23,914 nucleotides of DNA from Christensenellaceae bacterium (GCA_020025205.1 JAHHSO010000028.1:1-23914), one strand, 5' to 3'; shown: positions 1 to 6,502, numbered from the stretch's first letter. The notes: generated by a model not told the origin, from the letters alone. Numbers and translations are program-made.

Positions 1-55
1 TTCAAAATCCCGTGTCCGCAAGGACGTGCGGGTTCGACCCCCGCCACCGGCACCA
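1..55 (+). tRNA. tRNA-Leu (CAA), 3' part only
   Basis: The window opens inside the anticodon loop of a class II tRNA. Bases 1-7 (TTCAAAA) fit a seven-base loop with anticodon CAA at 3-5. Bases 8-12 are the 3' half of the anticodon stem. A long variable arm follows (about 13-27, GTCC/GGAC pairing), then a T arm with GCGGG at 28-32, loop TTCGACC and CCCGC at 40-44. The acceptor strand is CACCGGC (45-51), with discriminator A and an encoded CCA at 53-55. A long variable arm and a CAA anticodon indicate leucine. The 5' half lies outside the window, so the anticodon stem pairing cannot be checked. Confidence 0.93.
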
Positions 56-60
56 GAAAT

Positions 61-87
61 GCATCCGATTTTGTCGGGTGCTTTTTT
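61..87 (+). terminator. Rho-independent terminator after tRNA-Leu
   Basis: GCATCCGA (61-68) pairs with TCGGGTGC (74-81, one G-U pair) across a five-base loop and is followed by six T's. It starts five bases after the tRNA CCA. It could also help stop transcription arriving on the minus strand from the exporter pseudogene. Confidence 0.85.
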
Positions 88-167
88 GTTTTGCTTCAAT
101 TTTCTCTGCACTTCTCCGACATGCCCTCCAATTGTTTTTCTTTACAGCTGCGCTGTTATTCTCCAAT

Positions 168-1212
168 TCAAGAAGCAATGTTCATAATCGTGATGACAGC
201 AGCAATCAGCATCATGCCGCCCGTTACCAGATACAAAGCTTGATTTAAAGAAACAGTGCCTTTCTTAAAATATAAAATTCCCGCAAGTCCCAGCAGGACA
301 GCGGCACATGCAGCCGTCCCTCTCTCATTGGCTCTGTACTCAGCTTTGTCATCTATCAGGAGCACAGCAGCAAACGGCGCTGCCAAACCCGCGATACCCA
401 GCGCCATGTTAAACCCTGCATACATCCGCACATCTGCACCAAGCACAATCCTCAAATAATGTGGCACTGCCACAGAAAACAGCGGATTGATAAAGAAATT
501 GAACAGCGGCGCAAACAAAACAAGCCCGATCACATATGGGGTCTCTTTCAGGCAGTCAAACACTTTTCCCTCGGCATCTTTTGTCTTTTTTAATGCACAG
601 AAAGAACTTTTGCTTTCCGGTCGTCCCACTGTCCCATGTCGAATATCTGCCGCCATAAAAAATGAAAGAATTTCCATCACCAGCGCGATGCTCAGTACAC
701 CTGTCAGCCCCTCAAATCCATAAAATATGCTGCCGATGACGGGTGACAACAGCTCAACAATGCCGTCATCCAGCGAAGAGATCTTGCTGGCCGGGGCAAT
801 CTCATCCTGCGATACAATGCTGTTGAGCGCCTTCCCTTCAGAAGGCGCCAGAAACGTCTCGCACAGCTCCAGACAAACCATCAATCAGGATCAAATTCAG
901 CGGCATAACCAGCGTATGAATAGCCAGAAATCCAGCCATAAGCCCAACGAGCGCAAGTGTTCCCCGGCGAAGAATTTGTATGCTGTCCCTAAAGTCTGCA
1001 AAATACCCAGCCGCTGATGTACACAGAATTTGCGGAATGATGATCATGGACAACACGCTGGAGTATGCCAGTGCAGACCCCGTCAGGTCAAGGACATACA
1101 TGGCCAGCGCAAACTGCAAAACATTGGATGCCAAACGCAAGAGCGTAGTCGAGCCCCAAAATGCCATGAAGCTCCTGTTCTTTAAGAGTTCAATATACCG
1201 ATTTTCTTTCAT
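168..1212 (-). pseudogene. MFS exporter, frameshifted and short at the C terminus
   Basis: Two minus-strand reading frames together encode one major facilitator superfamily transporter of the drug-exporter type. The first (1212 down to 838) gives the N terminus with about four hydrophobic helices and a loop reading AAGYFADF between helices 2 and 3. The second (from about 884 down to 168) continues in another frame with the loop FLAPSEGKALNSIVSQDEI and further helices. The frames switch at about 870-885; joining them needs one base skipped. The joined product would be about 347 residues, against roughly 400 with twelve helices for intact relatives, and it stops after about ten helices, so the C terminus also looks lost. 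The GTG/ATG options in the second half have no good ribosome site. The leader carries an attenuator (1245-1360), typical of exporters induced by ribosome-binding drugs. Substrate unknown. A sequencing error could explain the shift but not the missing C terminus. Confidence 0.8.
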
Positions 1213-1244
1213 TGTGACTCCCTCTGCATACGTCGTTTAGATAC

Positions 1245-1276
1245 AAAAAGCCGTCCCTGATACAATCAGAGACGGC
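1245..1276 (-). terminator. Terminator hairpin in the exporter leader (attenuator)
   Basis: On the minus strand a stem of six pairs (GCCGTC/GACGGC), one mismatch and five more pairs (CTGAT/ATCAG) around a three-base loop is followed by five U's (plus-strand AAAAA at 1245-1249). It lies only about 32 bases upstream of the exporter start, between it and a short leader ORF. A terminator in this place would stop transcription before the gene unless an upstream event prevents folding. Confidence 0.8.
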
Positions 1277-1311
1277 CAAACTATCCGTATGAAAAAGGTT
1301 CTTTAGCAGAC

Positions 1312-1360
1312 GGACAAAATGACGTTTGATTATATCAGCAGAATCATTTTCATTTTGTCC
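1312..1360 (-). promoter_or_regulatory. Leader hairpin covering the leader-peptide start
   Basis: TCATTTTGTCC (1350-1360) and GGACAAAATGA (1312-1322) form a perfect 11-base inverted repeat. On the minus-strand transcript the 5' arm contains the start codon of the leader peptide at 1353 and the bases just before it. The 3' arm runs into a TCCGT that can pair with ACGGA further on (around 1282-1286), close to the terminator stem. This gives the usual set of mutually exclusive hairpins of an attenuator. The pairings are read by eye; no folding was run. Confidence 0.7.
1330..1353 (-). CDS. Putative leader peptide MKMILLI
   Basis: A seven-codon minus-strand ORF (MKMILLI, stop TAA at 1330-1332) starts five bases after a good Shine-Dalgarno sequence, GAGGTGG (1359-1365). 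It ends inside the loop region of the leader hairpin and lies upstream of the terminator at 1245-1276. Its size and place fit a regulatory leader peptide whose translation, or stalling by a drug, decides whether the terminator forms. It is also the in-frame end of a longer open frame (see the entry at 1330-1503). No homologue was recognised, and function is inferred from position only. Confidence 0.55.
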   Translation of the reverse strand: MKMILLI

Positions 1361-1503
1361 ACCTCGCTTTCTGAATCACTTACCGTTATATGAGCACAGC
1401 GCCGGTTTTGTGTCAATGTCTTCCTGAATCTTTTTGTTTTATCCACCATCTTGAACAAATCCTGCGCCTGTCCCGCTTCAAAACCTTATTTTTCGTCTTG
1501 CAT
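1330..1503 (-). other. Interrupted small open frame upstream of the exporter
   Basis: On the minus strand an ATG at 1503 follows a GAGGAGG-type site and reads MQDEK, then TAA (1486-1488). The same frame is then open for 51 more codons to the stop at 1330. This continuation has an internal ATG at 1449 and is rich in Lys/Arg and then Asp/Ser/Glu; its last seven residues are the leader peptide MKMILLI. It could be the remnant of a small gene now broken by one stop codon, or simply leader sequence. I do not recognise it. The spacing between the ribosome site and ATG 1503 is short (2-3 bases). Confidence 0.3.
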
Positions 1504-1522
1504 CTCCTCCTCTGTTGATTCT

Positions 1523-1548
1523 ATTATATAAGACCATTAGTCTTGTAA
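1523..1548 (-). promoter_or_regulatory. Probable exporter promoter with overlapping palindrome
   Basis: On the minus strand a perfect TATAAT (plus-strand ATTATA, 1523-1528) lies about 20 bases ahead of the leader ORFs. The best -35 candidates (TTACAA or CTTACA at 1543-1549) give a spacer of only 14-15 bases, so the promoter may need an activator. Between the two elements is the inverted repeat AAGAC-N5-GTCTT (1530-1544), well placed for a repressor or activator, possibly the divergent XRE protein. Confidence 0.5.
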
Positions 1549-1571
1549 GTTAGATTTAAAGTAAAATATAC

Positions 1572-1600
1572 TTGACTCGTCAAACCAAGAATGCTATACT
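1572..1600 (+). promoter_or_regulatory. Promoter of the XRE regulator gene
   Basis: TTGACT (1572-1577), a 17-base spacer and TATACT (1595-1600) form a near-consensus housekeeping promoter. It rules out gene starts upstream of about 1607. The -35 box sits in a small palindrome, TTGAC-TC-GTCAA (1572-1583), a possible autoregulatory operator. Confidence 0.75.
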
Positions 1601-1625
1601 ATACTCACCGAAAGGAGGACGCTGT

Positions 1626-1847
1626 ATGCCAAAGAACATCGCCTTAAAACTCGCGCGCACCAAAAAGGACATGACCCAGAAAGACCTCGCTGAAAAAATC
1701 GGCGTATCCCGCCAAACCATCAACGCCATTGAAAAAGGCGAATACAACCCGACCATCAAATTATGCCTGAAAATCTGCTGGGCGCTGGACACCCGGCTGG
1801 ACGAACTCTTTTGGGAGGATGAAAACGATGAAGAAAATGAAAAATAA
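1626..1847 (+). CDS. XRE-family transcriptional regulator, 73 aa
   Basis: This is a small DNA-binding protein made almost entirely of one Cro/CI-type helix-turn-helix domain: residues 17-38 read MTQKDLAEKIGVSRQTINAI and continue into EKGEYNPTI, the classic pattern of the compact single-domain XRE group. Start 1626 was chosen because AAAGGAGG (1611-1618) lies just ahead of it, while the frame's upstream ATG falls inside the promoter. The acidic C-terminal tail (WEDENDEENEK) overlaps the start of the next gene by 20 bases, so the two are translationally linked. Such regulators are often encoded with a membrane protein whose level or activity they control. Control of the divergent exporter promoter is possible but not shown. 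Confidence 0.9.
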   Translation: MPKNIALKLARTKKDMTQKDLAEKIGVSRQTINAIEKGEYNPTIKLCLKICWALDTRLDELFWEDENDEENEK

Positions 1848-2304
1848 TCTCGACGAAATGCAGGAACAGAAACTTTTGAAGATTGAGCACAGAGGCTGCC
1901 GGCTCGCGTTTTGGGGCCTGTTTATCGCCATTTACGCTCAGCTCGCCATGGGAAACAAAGGCTTTGAAGCCATCGGCGGCGAATGCATCGTCATGCTGGT
2001 TCTTAGTGCATACCTCTTGATTGCGTGCATCCGAAACGGCATCTGGGACAGAACGCTCAAGCCCAACCGCAAAACCAATCTGGCCATCAGCCTGATGAGC
2101 GGCCTTGCCATCGGCGGCTTCTGGTTCATGACCAGTTACTTGAATTACCACAAGTTCTGGGGTTCCGTTGCAACGTTTATATTCATGTTCATTTTCGTCA
2201 GTCTGCTTGTTTTTGCCTGCCTGTCGCTCACCACTGTCCTTTATAAGCGCAGGAAGAAACATCTGGACGAACAGGCAGACAAAGAAGAGAACGAATCCCT
2301 TTAA
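1828..2304 (+). CDS. Four-helix membrane protein paired with the XRE regulator
   Basis: The 158-residue product starts with a charged segment ending KIEHRGCRLAFWG and has four hydrophobic segments (about 27-45, 50-68, 85-104, 113-138) and a basic-acidic C-terminal tail in the cytoplasm. Start 1828 is preferred over the in-frame ATG at 1819, since GGGAGG (1813-1818) abuts 1819 but is nine bases from 1828. The gene overlaps the XRE gene and ends before a strong terminator. The pattern of a short XRE protein followed by a small membrane protein with an EHRGC-like N-terminal stretch recalls families of unknown function such as DUF6773; that match is from memory. No catalytic motif is visible. Confidence 0.8.
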   Translation: MKKMKNNLDEMQEQKLLKIEHRGCRLAFWGLFIAIYAQLAMGNKGFEAIGGECIVMLVLSAYLLIACIRNGIWDRTLKPNRKTNLAISLMSGLAIGGFWFMTSYLNYHKFWGSVATFIFMFIFVSLLVFACLSLTTVLYKRRKKHLDEQADKEENESL

Positions 2305-2331
2305 CCCTTCTTTCATTTCCCCATACAGCAA

Positions 2332-2360
2332 AAAAGAACCGCCCAAAGGACGGTTCTTTT
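2332..2360. terminator. Bidirectional terminator
   Basis: AAAAGAACCG (2332-2341) and CGGTTCTTTT (2351-2360) form a perfect ten-base stem around a nine-base loop. The A and T runs at its two ends let it end both the plus-strand XRE/membrane-protein transcript and the minus-strand perR-rubrerythrin transcript, whose genes converge here. Confidence 0.9.
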
Positions 2361-2369
2361 AATTTTAAA

Positions 2370-2918
2370 TTACTTGCCGAAGTAACGATTGAGCAGGCCT
2401 TCGAAAGCCTTGCCATGGCGAGCCTCGTCACGAGCCATCTCGTGCACGGTGTCATGGATGGCGTCGAGGTTGAGCTGCTTGGCCAGCTTGGCCAGCTCGA
2501 ACTTGCCGGCGGTCGCGCCATTCTCAGCTTCCACGCGCATCTCGAGGTTCTTCTTGGTGGAGTCGGTCACGACTTCGCCCAGCAGCTCCGCGAACTTGGC
2601 AGCGTGCTCAGCCTCTTCGAAAGCAGCCTTCTCCCAGTACAGGCCGATCTCCGGGTAGCCCTCACGATGCGCAACGCGCGCCATCGCCAGATACATGCCG
2701 ACTTCGGAGCACTCGCCCGCGAAGTTCGCGCGCAGGCCCTCAAGGATCTCTTCCGGAGCGCCCTGCGCAACGCCGACTACATGCTCGGCAGCCCAAGATC
2801 TCTCGCCCTTCTGCTCAACAAACTTGCTGGCCGGAACGCCGCACTGCGGGCACTTCTCCGGAGCATTCTCGCCTTCAAAAACGTAACCGCAAACCGTGCA
2901 AACCCACTTCTTCATCAT
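2370..2918 (-). CDS. Reverse-type rubrerythrin
   Basis: This is a peroxide-reducing non-haem iron protein of the cytoplasm. The domain order is inverted compared with classical rubrerythrin. An N-terminal rubredoxin-like iron site (C7, C10, C23, C26 in CTVCGYVF and CPQCGVP) is followed by a ferritin-like di-iron domain. Di-iron ligand motifs are visible: a helix with GECSEVGMY, then FEEAEHAAK, then RVEAENGA and finally ARDEARHGK. Reverse rubrerythrins of anaerobic clostridia pass electrons from NAD(P)H-driven partners to H2O2. The length of 182 residues fits. Two adjacent ATGs (2918, 2915) follow AAGGAGG at suitable spacing; the second gives the usual MKKWVC start. It lies ten bases downstream of the perR-like gene, which suggests one operon under peroxide control. 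Confidence 0.95.
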   Translation of the reverse strand: MMKKWVCTVCGYVFEGENAPEKCPQCGVPASKFVEQKGERSWAAEHVVGVAQGAPEEILEGLRANFAGECSEVGMYLAMARVAHREGYPEIGLYWEKAAFEEAEHAAKFAELLGEVVTDSTKKNLEMRVEAENGATAGKFELAKLAKQLNLDAIHDTVHEMARDEARHGKAFEGLLNRYFGK

Positions 2919-2928
2919 TGTTTCCTCC

Positions 2929-3321
2929 TTAAATTTGGTTGAAATTTGTTTCTGTTTCCAATAGACAATCTTTGCAGATACCGTAGGCCGTCACCTCGGA
3001 CCACTGAACCTGATGGCCGCAGCAGTGAGCCGCTTCTGCAATCATCGCCGAGAAGTTCACGCCGATATCCTCCACTCGGCCGCACTTCCTGCACACAAAA
3101 TGCATATGGTCTGATCGCACCAGCTCATAAACAGCGCTTTTTTTGTCCAGCGCAAGCCGCCGGATAAGCCCTGTTTCCGTCAGGTGATCCAGTGCTCTGT
3201 ACACTGTCGCCTTTCCGATGCCGTCCAATCTTTCCAGGATCTCATCGGCGGTGAGATGACAGCGCTTCTCGGCCAGGACATTCAGAACCAATTGGGTCTG
3301 TTTACTGATTCCTGTTTTCAT
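2929..3321 (-). CDS. perR: PerR-like Fur-family metal-dependent repressor
   Basis: This 130-residue Fur-superfamily protein has a winged-helix DNA-binding half (about 1-70, with TADEILERL and GKATVYRALDHL) and a metal-binding dimerisation half. Two CxxC pairs (C77/C80, C116/C119) would hold the structural zinc. The regulatory metal site can be aligned without gaps to B. subtilis PerR: H22, H72 and H74 match H37, H91 and H93, and D85 matches D104. PerR D85 is replaced by E66, the residue Fur uses there. Being first in an operon with a rubrerythrin favours a peroxide sensor over an iron regulator. A near-consensus promoter (3362-3390) and a Fur/PerR-type palindrome (3410-3422) lie upstream, which suggests autoregulation. 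The symbol is a family-level assignment. Confidence 0.8.
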   Translation of the reverse strand: MKTGISKQTQLVLNVLAEKRCHLTADEILERLDGIGKATVYRALDHLTETGLIRRLALDKKSAVYELVRSDHMHFVCRKCGRVEDIGVNFSAMIAEAAHCCGHQVQWSEVTAYGICKDCLLETETNFNQI

Positions 3322-3361
3322 TCGCTGATTTCCTCCGTCTCAAGTGAGATTCGGTATCATC

Positions 3362-3390
3362 ATAATACACCATGAACGGCTATTTGTCAA
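3362..3390 (-). promoter_or_regulatory. Promoter of the perR-rubrerythrin operon
   Basis: On the minus strand TTGACA (plus TGTCAA, 3385-3390), 17 bases and TATTAT (plus ATAATA, 3362-3367) form a near-perfect housekeeping promoter. The leader is about 35 bases and contains a palindrome, TCTCA-AG-TGAGA (3338-3349), just after the expected start site. Confidence 0.85.
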
Positions 3391-3409
3391 CGGTTTTTTA
3401 AAACTTTTT

Positions 3410-3422
3410 GAGAATTATTCTC
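3410..3422. promoter_or_regulatory. Candidate PerR/Fur box
   Basis: GAGAAT-T-ATTCTC is a perfect 6-1-6 palindrome. It matches the 7-1-7 layout of PerR boxes (TTATAAT-N-ATTATAA) at the inner AAT-T-ATT core, with G/C instead of T/A at the outer part. It sits about 20 bases upstream of the perR -35 box, so it could not simply block polymerase in the way of an operator over the promoter. Confidence 0.55.
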
Positions 3423-3440
3423 GTTTTTCGTTTTGAGCAT

Positions 3441-3659
3441 TCATGCGCCCTGTCCGCGGCCCAGAATGACCACCACCAGAAACGCTGCAACTAACCCTAC
3501 GATAATCACATCCATGACCCACACCGGAACATTGATTTTATCATAGATCTGTTCTTTCAGGTTCTTCTTTTTCTTTGTCTCTTCAACAATTCGATCTACC
3601 ATCTCCTCGTCAATTTCCTTCTTCTGCGGCTTCTTTTCAATAATCGCCAATGGACTCAA
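3441..3659 (-). CDS. Small single-helix membrane protein of unknown function
   Basis: The product (about 69-72 residues) has a highly charged, Lys/Glu-rich N-terminal half that should form a cytoplasmic helix (EEMVDRIVEETKKKKNLKEQ), one membrane segment at about 48-66 (VMDVIIVGLVAAFLVVVIL) and a short GRGQGA tail. No ATG is available. TTG at 3659 abuts the AGGAG site, whereas TTG at 3650 is nine bases from it and is the likelier start (69 residues). A near-consensus promoter at 3746-3773 supports expression. No terminator follows, so reading through into perR is possible. I do not recognise the family. Confidence 0.65.
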   Translation of the reverse strand: MSPLAIIEKKPQKKEIDEEMVDRIVEETKKKKNLKEQIYDKINVPVWVMDVIIVGLVAAFLVVVILGRGQGA

Positions 3660-3745
3660 CTCCTATTCTTCTGAATGCAGGATGAAACACGCCTCTTCTC
3701 CCTGCGTCTCTCGCTTTGCAGCCGTGAGAACCGATTTCACTTTAT

Positions 3746-3773
3746 GGTATACCCTGATTCTTTTTTCTGTCAA
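3746..3773 (-). promoter_or_regulatory. Promoter of the small membrane protein gene
   Basis: On the minus strand TTGACA (plus TGTCAA, 3768-3773) and TATACC (plus GGTATA, 3746-3751) are separated by 16 bases. The leader to the TTG start is about 90 bases, with no further element recognised. Confidence 0.6.
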
Positions 3774-3823
3774 GTGCAGACAAAAAATGCTTTTGCGCAC
3801 TTGCGGCTGCCGATTCTCTAATG

Positions 3824-3854
3824 AAAAACCCGCCGCACACAAATGTACGACGGG
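3824..3854 (-). terminator. Terminator of the mgl operon
   Basis: On the minus strand CCCGTCG pairs with CGGCGGG (one G-U) and the stem can extend inward by about four pairs. Five U's follow (plus AAAAA, 3824-3828). It lies 15 bases past the stop codon of the permease gene. Confidence 0.85.
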
Positions 3855-3869
3855 CAAAGGGGGGCAAAA

Positions 3870-4868
3870 TTACTTTTTGGCCAGATACTTACGCAGGTCA
3901 AGCGCAACAGCAATGATGATAACCAGGCCCTGTGCGATATAGGTATAGGAAGACTCAACGCCCAGGAACTGAAGGACGATCTTGAGGACTTCAAACACCA
4001 GAACACCGATGAGGATGCCCGGAATTGTGCCAACGCCGCCGTTAACGGAGACGCCGCCGATGGTGCAGCCTGCGATGGCTTCAAGTTCCCAGCCCTGCGC
4101 GGTGTTGACCGAGCAGCCGCCGGACTTAGCGCACATCAGGAAACCGGTCAGGCCGTACAGAACACCAGCCAGCATATAGATCTTGATTTTGCTCTTGTTA
4201 ACGTTAATGCCGGCAACCTCAGCCGCATTCTCGTTGCCGCCGATGGCGTACATATACTTGCCGTAGCGGGTTTTGTTGTACAGGAACCACATGACAATAC
4301 CGACGCCAATGGCAACAATGGTCAGGTTGGAGAGCATACGTGTTCCAACATAGCCGGTCGCCATGCCGGTGTATTCCGTGCGGAGGCCGCCGATCGGAAT
4401 TGCGCCCGTGTAAACCAGACACGCACCATAGACCAGCGTCTGCATGCCCAAGGTCGCAATGAATGGCGGTACTTTCAGGAATGCAATAACGGAACCGTTG
4501 ATCGCGCCAATCGCGCCGCAAACGGCCAGCACAATCAGAAGAACCACGATCATCGGCAGCTCAGGCATGTTCGGGTAAAAACGGGAGCCGTAATCTGCGC
4601 GCTGCATCAAAATACCGGACAAGCACGCTGCAAGGCCAGCCACACGGCCCGCAGACAAGTCAGTACCCTTTGTAATCAAGCAGCCGGACACGCCGCAGGC
4701 AATGATGAAGCGAACGGCCGTGTTGGACAGCAGGTTGCGGATATTGTTTTGAGAAAGGAAGTTCTTGTTCTGTGTGCTGACGTAGACAGACGCCAGGAAA
4801 ATCAGTACGATGATGATGTTTTCGGAAAGCCACTTCCTAATGGCCTTCGCATTGAATTTCTTGCCCAT
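3870..4868 (-). CDS. mglC: Galactose/methyl-galactoside ABC importer, permease subunit
   Basis: This 332-residue membrane protein belongs to the RbsC/MglC permease family (binding-protein-dependent transport, branched-chain/ribose type). It has about nine to ten hydrophobic segments after a short basic N terminus. The conserved cytoplasmic loop YAIGGNENAAEVAGINV contacts the ATPase, and a second family signature reads ELEAIAGCTIGGVSVNGG. It would form the homodimeric sugar channel served by the MglA ATPase and MglB binding protein encoded just upstream. Start 4868 has GGAG eight bases away. The gap to mglA is 22 bases. The operon terminator follows directly. Confidence 0.93.
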   Translation of the reverse strand: MGKKFNAKAIRKWLSENIIIVLIFLASVYVSTQNKNFLSQNNIRNLLSNTAVRFIIACGVSGCLITKGTDLSAGRVAGLAACLSGILMQRADYGSRFYPNMPELPMIVVLLIVLAVCGAIGAINGSVIAFLKVPPFIATLGMQTLVYGACLVYTGAIPIGGLRTEYTGMATGYVGTRMLSNLTIVAIGVGIVMWFLYNKTRYGKYMYAIGGNENAAEVAGINVNKSKIKIYMLAGVLYGLTGFLMCAKSGGCSVNTAQGWELEAIAGCTIGGVSVNGGVGTIPGILIGVLVFEVLKIVLQFLGVESSYTYIAQGLVIIIAVALDLRKYLAKK

Positions 4869-4890
4869 ACGGATATCTCCTTTGCATGAA

Positions 4891-6423
4891 TCAATCAGCG
4901 GCCGAAGGCTGCTTTTCGAACTGGGTAGCCAGTGTCATAATATTCTCCTGGTTTGCGTCCTTGCCATCGATGAATCCGGTGATTCGGCCATCGCACATGA
5001 CCATGACGCGGTCGCTCATGCCAATGATTTCGCTCATTTCAGAGGAAATCATGATGATGCTCTTGCCGGAGCGGGCCAGCTCCTCGATGATGCAGTAAAT
5101 TTCGTACTTGGCGCCGACGTCGATGCCTCGGGTCGGCTCGTCCAAAATCAGCACATCGGGGTTGTTAGCCAGCCAGCGGCCAATCAGCACCTTCTGCATG
5201 TTGCCGCCGGAGAGAGACTGGATCTGTGTCTTGGAAGACGGGCACTTGATGCTCATCTTCTTGACGTTTTCCTGAACGAGTTCTTCAATCTTCTTGTCGT
5301 TGATGACAATACCCATGTCCAGATACTGATCCAGGCTGGCGATAGAGATGTTATCCGCTATGGACAGGACACCCATGATGCCTGTCGCACGGCGATCCTC
5401 TGTCAGCAGCGCAATACCCTGCTTAATGGCATCGCGCGGTCTTGTAATCTTGAGTTCCTGCCCTTTATACTTGATGCTGCCCTTCGCATGTGCGCGAATG
5501 CCGAAAATACCTTCCATCAGCTCTGTGCGCTGTGCGCCCACCAGGCCGGCAACGCCAAGAATCTCGCCCTTGTGAACGTTAAAGGTGCAGTTTCTAAAGG
5601 AACGCGGATTGATCGAGGTGAAATCGTTAACCTCAAAGACAACCTCGCCCGGCACATTGTGGCGTACTGGGAAGAGATTATTCAGCTCACGGCCGACCAT
5701 CTGCGTGATAATCTTGTCTGTTGTAAGCCCCTTCGCATCCCAGGTTCCAATGTAGTGACCATCTCGCATGATGGTCACTTCGTCAGAAATGCGAAGAATC
5801 TCGTCCATCTTGTGACTGATGTAGACGATGGATACGCCTTCTGCCTTGAGGTCTTCAATGATGCGGAACAACGCCTCAACTTCGTTAGCCGTCAGAGAAG
5901 AGGTCGGCTCGTCCAGAATCAGAACTTTGCAGTCTGCCGAAACTGCCTTTGCAATTTCAACTGACTGCATCTGAGAAACGGACAGCTCACCCAGCTTCTG
6001 GCGGGGATCAAAGTTCATGCGAACCTTTTTGAGGAGTTTTTCCGTATCCTTATACATTTTGTCGTGATCAACAACCGAAATCAAACCAAGCAGTTTCTTC
6101 ATCGGATAGCGGCCGATGTAGATGTTTTCTGCAACGGAGCGTTCAGGAACCGGCTGAAGCTCCTGATGAACCATGGCAATGCCCATGGATAACGCCTGAA
6201 GCGGATCTGTGATGTCAACCTTCTTGCCCTCGTAGTAAATCTCGCCTTCATCCATCTTGTAAATGCCGAACATGCACTTCATCAAGGTGGATTTACCGGC
6301 GCCGTTTTCGCCCATCAGAGCATGTACAGTGCCGGGGCGCAACCTGAGTTCAGCATGGTCAAGCGCTTTGACGCCCGGGAACTGCTTCACCACGCCCTTC
6401 ATTTCAAGTCGATATTCCGACAT
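4891..6423 (-). CDS. mglA: Galactose/methyl-galactoside ABC importer, ATP-binding subunit
   Basis: This 510-residue cytoplasmic ATPase has two fused nucleotide-binding domains, as in MglA and RbsA. The first has Walker A GENGAGKST (38-46), signature LSVSQMQ and Walker B VLILDEPTSSLT. The second has the degenerate P-loop GLVGAQRTE expected in this subfamily, with a normal LSGGNMQ signature and VLILDEPTRGID. Only one site is therefore expected to be fully catalytic, as is usual for the family. It lies between the binding-protein and permease genes. A terminator-like hairpin just upstream probably keeps its expression below that of mglB. Confidence 0.95.
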   Translation of the reverse strand: MSEYRLEMKGVVKQFPGVKALDHAELRLRPGTVHALMGENGAGKSTLMKCMFGIYKMDEGEIYYEGKKVDITDPLQALSMGIAMVHQELQPVPERSVAENIYIGRYPMKKLLGLISVVDHDKMYKDTEKLLKKVRMNFDPRQKLGELSVSQMQSVEIAKAVSADCKVLILDEPTSSLTANEVEALFRIIEDLKAEGVSIVYISHKMDEILRISDEVTIMRDGHYIGTWDAKGLTTDKIITQMVGRELNNLFPVRHNVPGEVVFEVNDFTSINPRSFRNCTFNVHKGEILGVAGLVGAQRTELMEGIFGIRAHAKGSIKYKGQELKITRPRDAIKQGIALLTEDRRATGIMGVLSIADNISIASLDQYLDMGIVINDKKIEELVQENVKKMSIKCPSSKTQIQSLSGGNMQKVLIGRWLANNPDVLILDEPTRGIDVGAKYEIYCIIEELARSGKSIIMISSEMSEIIGMSDRVMVMCDGRITGFIDGKDANQENIMTLATQFEKQPSAAD

Positions 6424-6447
6424 GAACGTGCTTCCCCCTTTTCATAA

Positions 6448-6483
6448 AAAGGGACGCGTGCGCACGACGCGCACGCTCCCTTT
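6448..6483 (-). terminator. Intercistronic terminator-like hairpin between mglB and mglA
   Basis: On the minus strand AAAGGGA plus GCGTGCGC pairs with GCGCACGC plus TCCCTTT around GTCGT, with a single bulged G, and is followed by a U run. About 15 pairs make it very stable. It lies between the mglB stop (6503) and mglA start (6423). It would stop most transcripts after mglB, or protect its 3' end, giving excess binding protein. Confidence 0.8.
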
Positions 6484-6502
6484 CTTTGCTTTGTCAGTTA
6501 TC

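Noticed and set aside
870..885. Programmed ribosomal frameshift in the MFS gene
   Set aside because: No slippery heptamer or following pseudoknot is apparent at the junction, MFS exporters are not known to use one, and the C terminus is also missing.
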